Source: Gemmatimonadota bacterium (GTDB lineage: Bacteria > Gemmatimonadota > Gemmatimonadetes > Longimicrobiales > Longimicrobiaceae). From it: DNA of 6,873 bases. The notes beneath the pieces were generated by a model. The model was not told the origin of the DNA. It worked only from the letters and a program-made list of their open reading frames with translations, and did no database searches. The position numbers were made by a program, and so were the translations under genes. Below, one piece after another: positions 6,072-6,873 of the stretch. Each line of letters opens with the position of its first letter. Positions within the stretch are counted from its first letter, which is position 1. The stretch is taken from the NCBI GenBank assembly GCA_019240375.1, contig JAFAYN010000273.1, positions 1 to 6,873 of the forward strand, written 5' to 3'.

Positions 6072-6181
6072 GGGTTCGGTCCGGCGGTCGAGGTGAGACG
6101 GTTTCCCGGGACGCCTGCGCCCCCCGCACGATGCGAGAGGCGTGCCGGGTGGTACCGCCGTGCGCCGGAGGTGGCCTGCCG
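6072..6181. other. Short intergenic region with a weak hairpin
   Basis: 110 bases between the antitoxin stop and the lactonase-like start, both on the minus strand. GCACG at 6126-6130 can pair with CGTGC at 6141-6145 around a 10-base loop. There is no T-tract, so a terminator call is not supported. No clear promoter is seen. Confidence 0.4.
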
Positions 6182-6532
6182 CTATCCCTCCACCCCGACC
6201 ACGTGGGCGAGGAGCGCCGCCGGGTGGCTTTCCGCCACCTCCAGGAGGCGGAGCGAAGGCCCGTCCGGGTCGCGCAGCCCCTGCTCCCACGCGCGAACGG
6301 TGCCTCCGCTCACGTTGAGCAGGCCGGCGAAGACCGGCTGCGACACCCCCAGCCTCCTGCGGATGGAGCGGATCCGGTCCGCGTCGTACCGCGGCGGCGG
6401 CACGACGCGGGTGGTCCTGGCGGTAAGCTCCACCCGATCGACCCGCGCGTTTTCCAGCTCGCCACGCTGGTAGGCCACGGCCTCCTGCAGCGCCTCGATC
6501 AGCTGGTCCCCGAAATCTTCCTTCCGGCTCAT
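6182..6532 (-). CDS. HigA-like (XRE-family) antitoxin
   Basis: A 116-residue DNA-binding antitoxin of the toxin-first (HigBA/NadTS-like) type II systems. The N-terminal 45 residues form a charged helix and linker that likely wraps the toxin. A helix-turn-helix domain follows at about 51-87: R-I-R-S-I-R-R-R-L-G-V-S-Q, then F-A-G-L-L-N-V-S, then T-V-R-A-W-E-Q-G. The ending D-P-D-G-P-S-L-R-L-L is the usual HigA/NadS continuation. It should neutralise the toxin and repress the pair's own promoter. It starts 4 bases after the toxin stop, with AAGGAG at 6543-6548 inside the toxin's 3' end, so the two genes are translationally coupled. Confidence 0.9.
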   Translation of the reverse strand: MSRKEDFGDQLIEALQEAVAYQRGELENARVDRVELTARTTRVVPPPRYDADRIRSIRRRLGVSQPVFAGLLNVSGGTVRAWEQGLRDPDGPSLRLLEVAESHPAALLAHVVGVEG

Positions 6533-6536
6533 CGTC

Positions 6537-6873
6537 TCAACTCTCCTTTTCCAGCAGTGCCACCAGGTTCCGCACCTGCTTCTTCTGCTCCGCCGTGAGC
6601 TCGGTCTGTACGTTCTTCGGATAGAAGAGGAGGAAGTAGATCCGCCCCCTCCGCTCGACGAAATAGTAGATCACCCGCCCGCCACCGCTCTTCCCCTGCC
6701 CTTCCAGACCCACGCGGATCTTGCGAACCCCGCCCGTCCCACGAACCACGTCTCCCGCTCGCGGGTTCTCGATCAGCGCCCACTGCAGCGCGCGAATCTC
6801 GTCATCCCTGAACACACCCCTGGAAGTGCGCTCGAAGCTGGGAAGGAGGACGAACTCGAAGAAGTGATCCGGA
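6537..6873 (-). CDS. RelE/HigB-like toxin (5' end outside window)
   Basis: 111 residues are visible of a RelE-fold toxin, expected to be a ribosome-dependent mRNA endonuclease. A GTG at 6815 could be taken as the start, but the frame stays open to the right edge. The upstream residues F-F-E-F-V-L-L-P-S-F-E-R match the first strand and helix of the family, so the gene begins beyond 6873, probably within a few codons. Family motifs seen in the visible part: D-D-E-I-R-A-L-Q (23-30), N-P-R-A-G-D-V-V (36-43), G-T-G-G-V-R-K-I-R (45-53), G-G-R-V-I-Y-Y-F (64-71), Y-P-K-N (84-87), then a C-terminal helix with T-A-E-Q-K-K. This is the complete HigB/NadT-type core with conserved Arg and Lys residues, so the toxin looks intact. 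The antitoxin follows after 4 bases. Confidence 0.9.
   Translation of the reverse strand, partial: PDHFFEFVLLPSFERTSRGVFRDDEIRALQWALIENPRAGDVVRGTGGVRKIRVGLEGQGKSGGGRVIYYFVERRGRIYFLLFYPKNVQTELTAEQKKQVRNLVALLEKES
6543..6548 (-). promoter_or_regulatory. Ribosome binding site of the antitoxin
   Basis: On the minus strand this reads AAGGAG, ten bases before the antitoxin ATG at 6532 and inside the last codons of the toxin gene. The spacing is a little long. Confidence 0.5.

Noticed and set aside
6123..6148. Hairpin as a terminator after the antitoxin
   Set aside because: The stem is only five perfect pairs, the loop is ten bases, and there is no T-tract in either direction.
6072..6290. Upstream extension of the lactonase-like gene to an ATG at 6290
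   Set aside because: It would add 73 Gly/Pro/Arg-rich residues before a lipoprotein leader and overlap the antitoxin gene.
4827..6473. 548-residue open frame on the plus strand
   Set aside because: It covers the FNT gene in another frame, the lactonase-like gene and the antitoxin in antisense. The composition is not protein-like.
1..6873. tRNA, rRNA, CRISPR array, insertion sequence or prophage genes
   Set aside because: None was seen on either strand. The only repeats are the propeller blades and the short intergenic ones.

Overview
This is a very GC-rich bacterial window with nearly all third codon positions G or C, strong GGAGG-type ribosome binding sites, and lipoprotein, Sec and Tat signals that imply a diderm envelope. 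My best guess is Gemmatimonadota (Longimicrobium-like). That is an impression from composition and gene style, not from a marker gene.

Layout. (1) Positions 1-1449, minus strand: most of a PQQ-dependent alcohol dehydrogenase of the methanol/ethanol family, cut by the left edge. It carries the Asp-Tyr-Asp active-site signature of lanthanide-dependent enzymes. (2) Positions 1450-1724: divergent intergenic region with a small inverted repeat. (3) Positions 1725-5103, plus strand: a tight four-gene run. It encodes a short Tat-exported substrate-binding-like protein of the PQQ-alcohol-dehydrogenase-associated type, an unrecognised small lipoprotein, a seven-bladed YVTN propeller of the PQQ-catabolism-associated type, and a YfdC-like formate/nitrite-family channel. 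The first three overlap by 4 nt at each junction. (4) Positions 5109-6071, minus strand, convergent with a 5-nt gap: a predicted SMP-30/gluconolactonase-like lipoprotein with a complete metal-ligand set. (5) Positions 6182-6873, minus strand: a HigBA-like toxin-antitoxin pair with the toxin gene first. The toxin gene runs off the right edge.

How the parts fit. The dehydrogenase would oxidise an alcohol on the periplasmic side. The substrate-binding-like protein and the propeller belong to families that recur beside such dehydrogenases and are thought to serve PQQ-linked alcohol oxidation. The FNT channel is a plausible exit or entry route for a carboxylate product such as formate or acetate. 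The lactonase-like lipoprotein is a possible extracytoplasmic partner but lies in a separate transcription unit. No cytochrome c, PQQ biosynthesis gene, ABC permease or ABC ATPase is visible here. The most notable points are the lanthanide signature, the apparent loss of the central lobe from the substrate-binding protein, and the FNT channel inside the PQQ-associated gene run.
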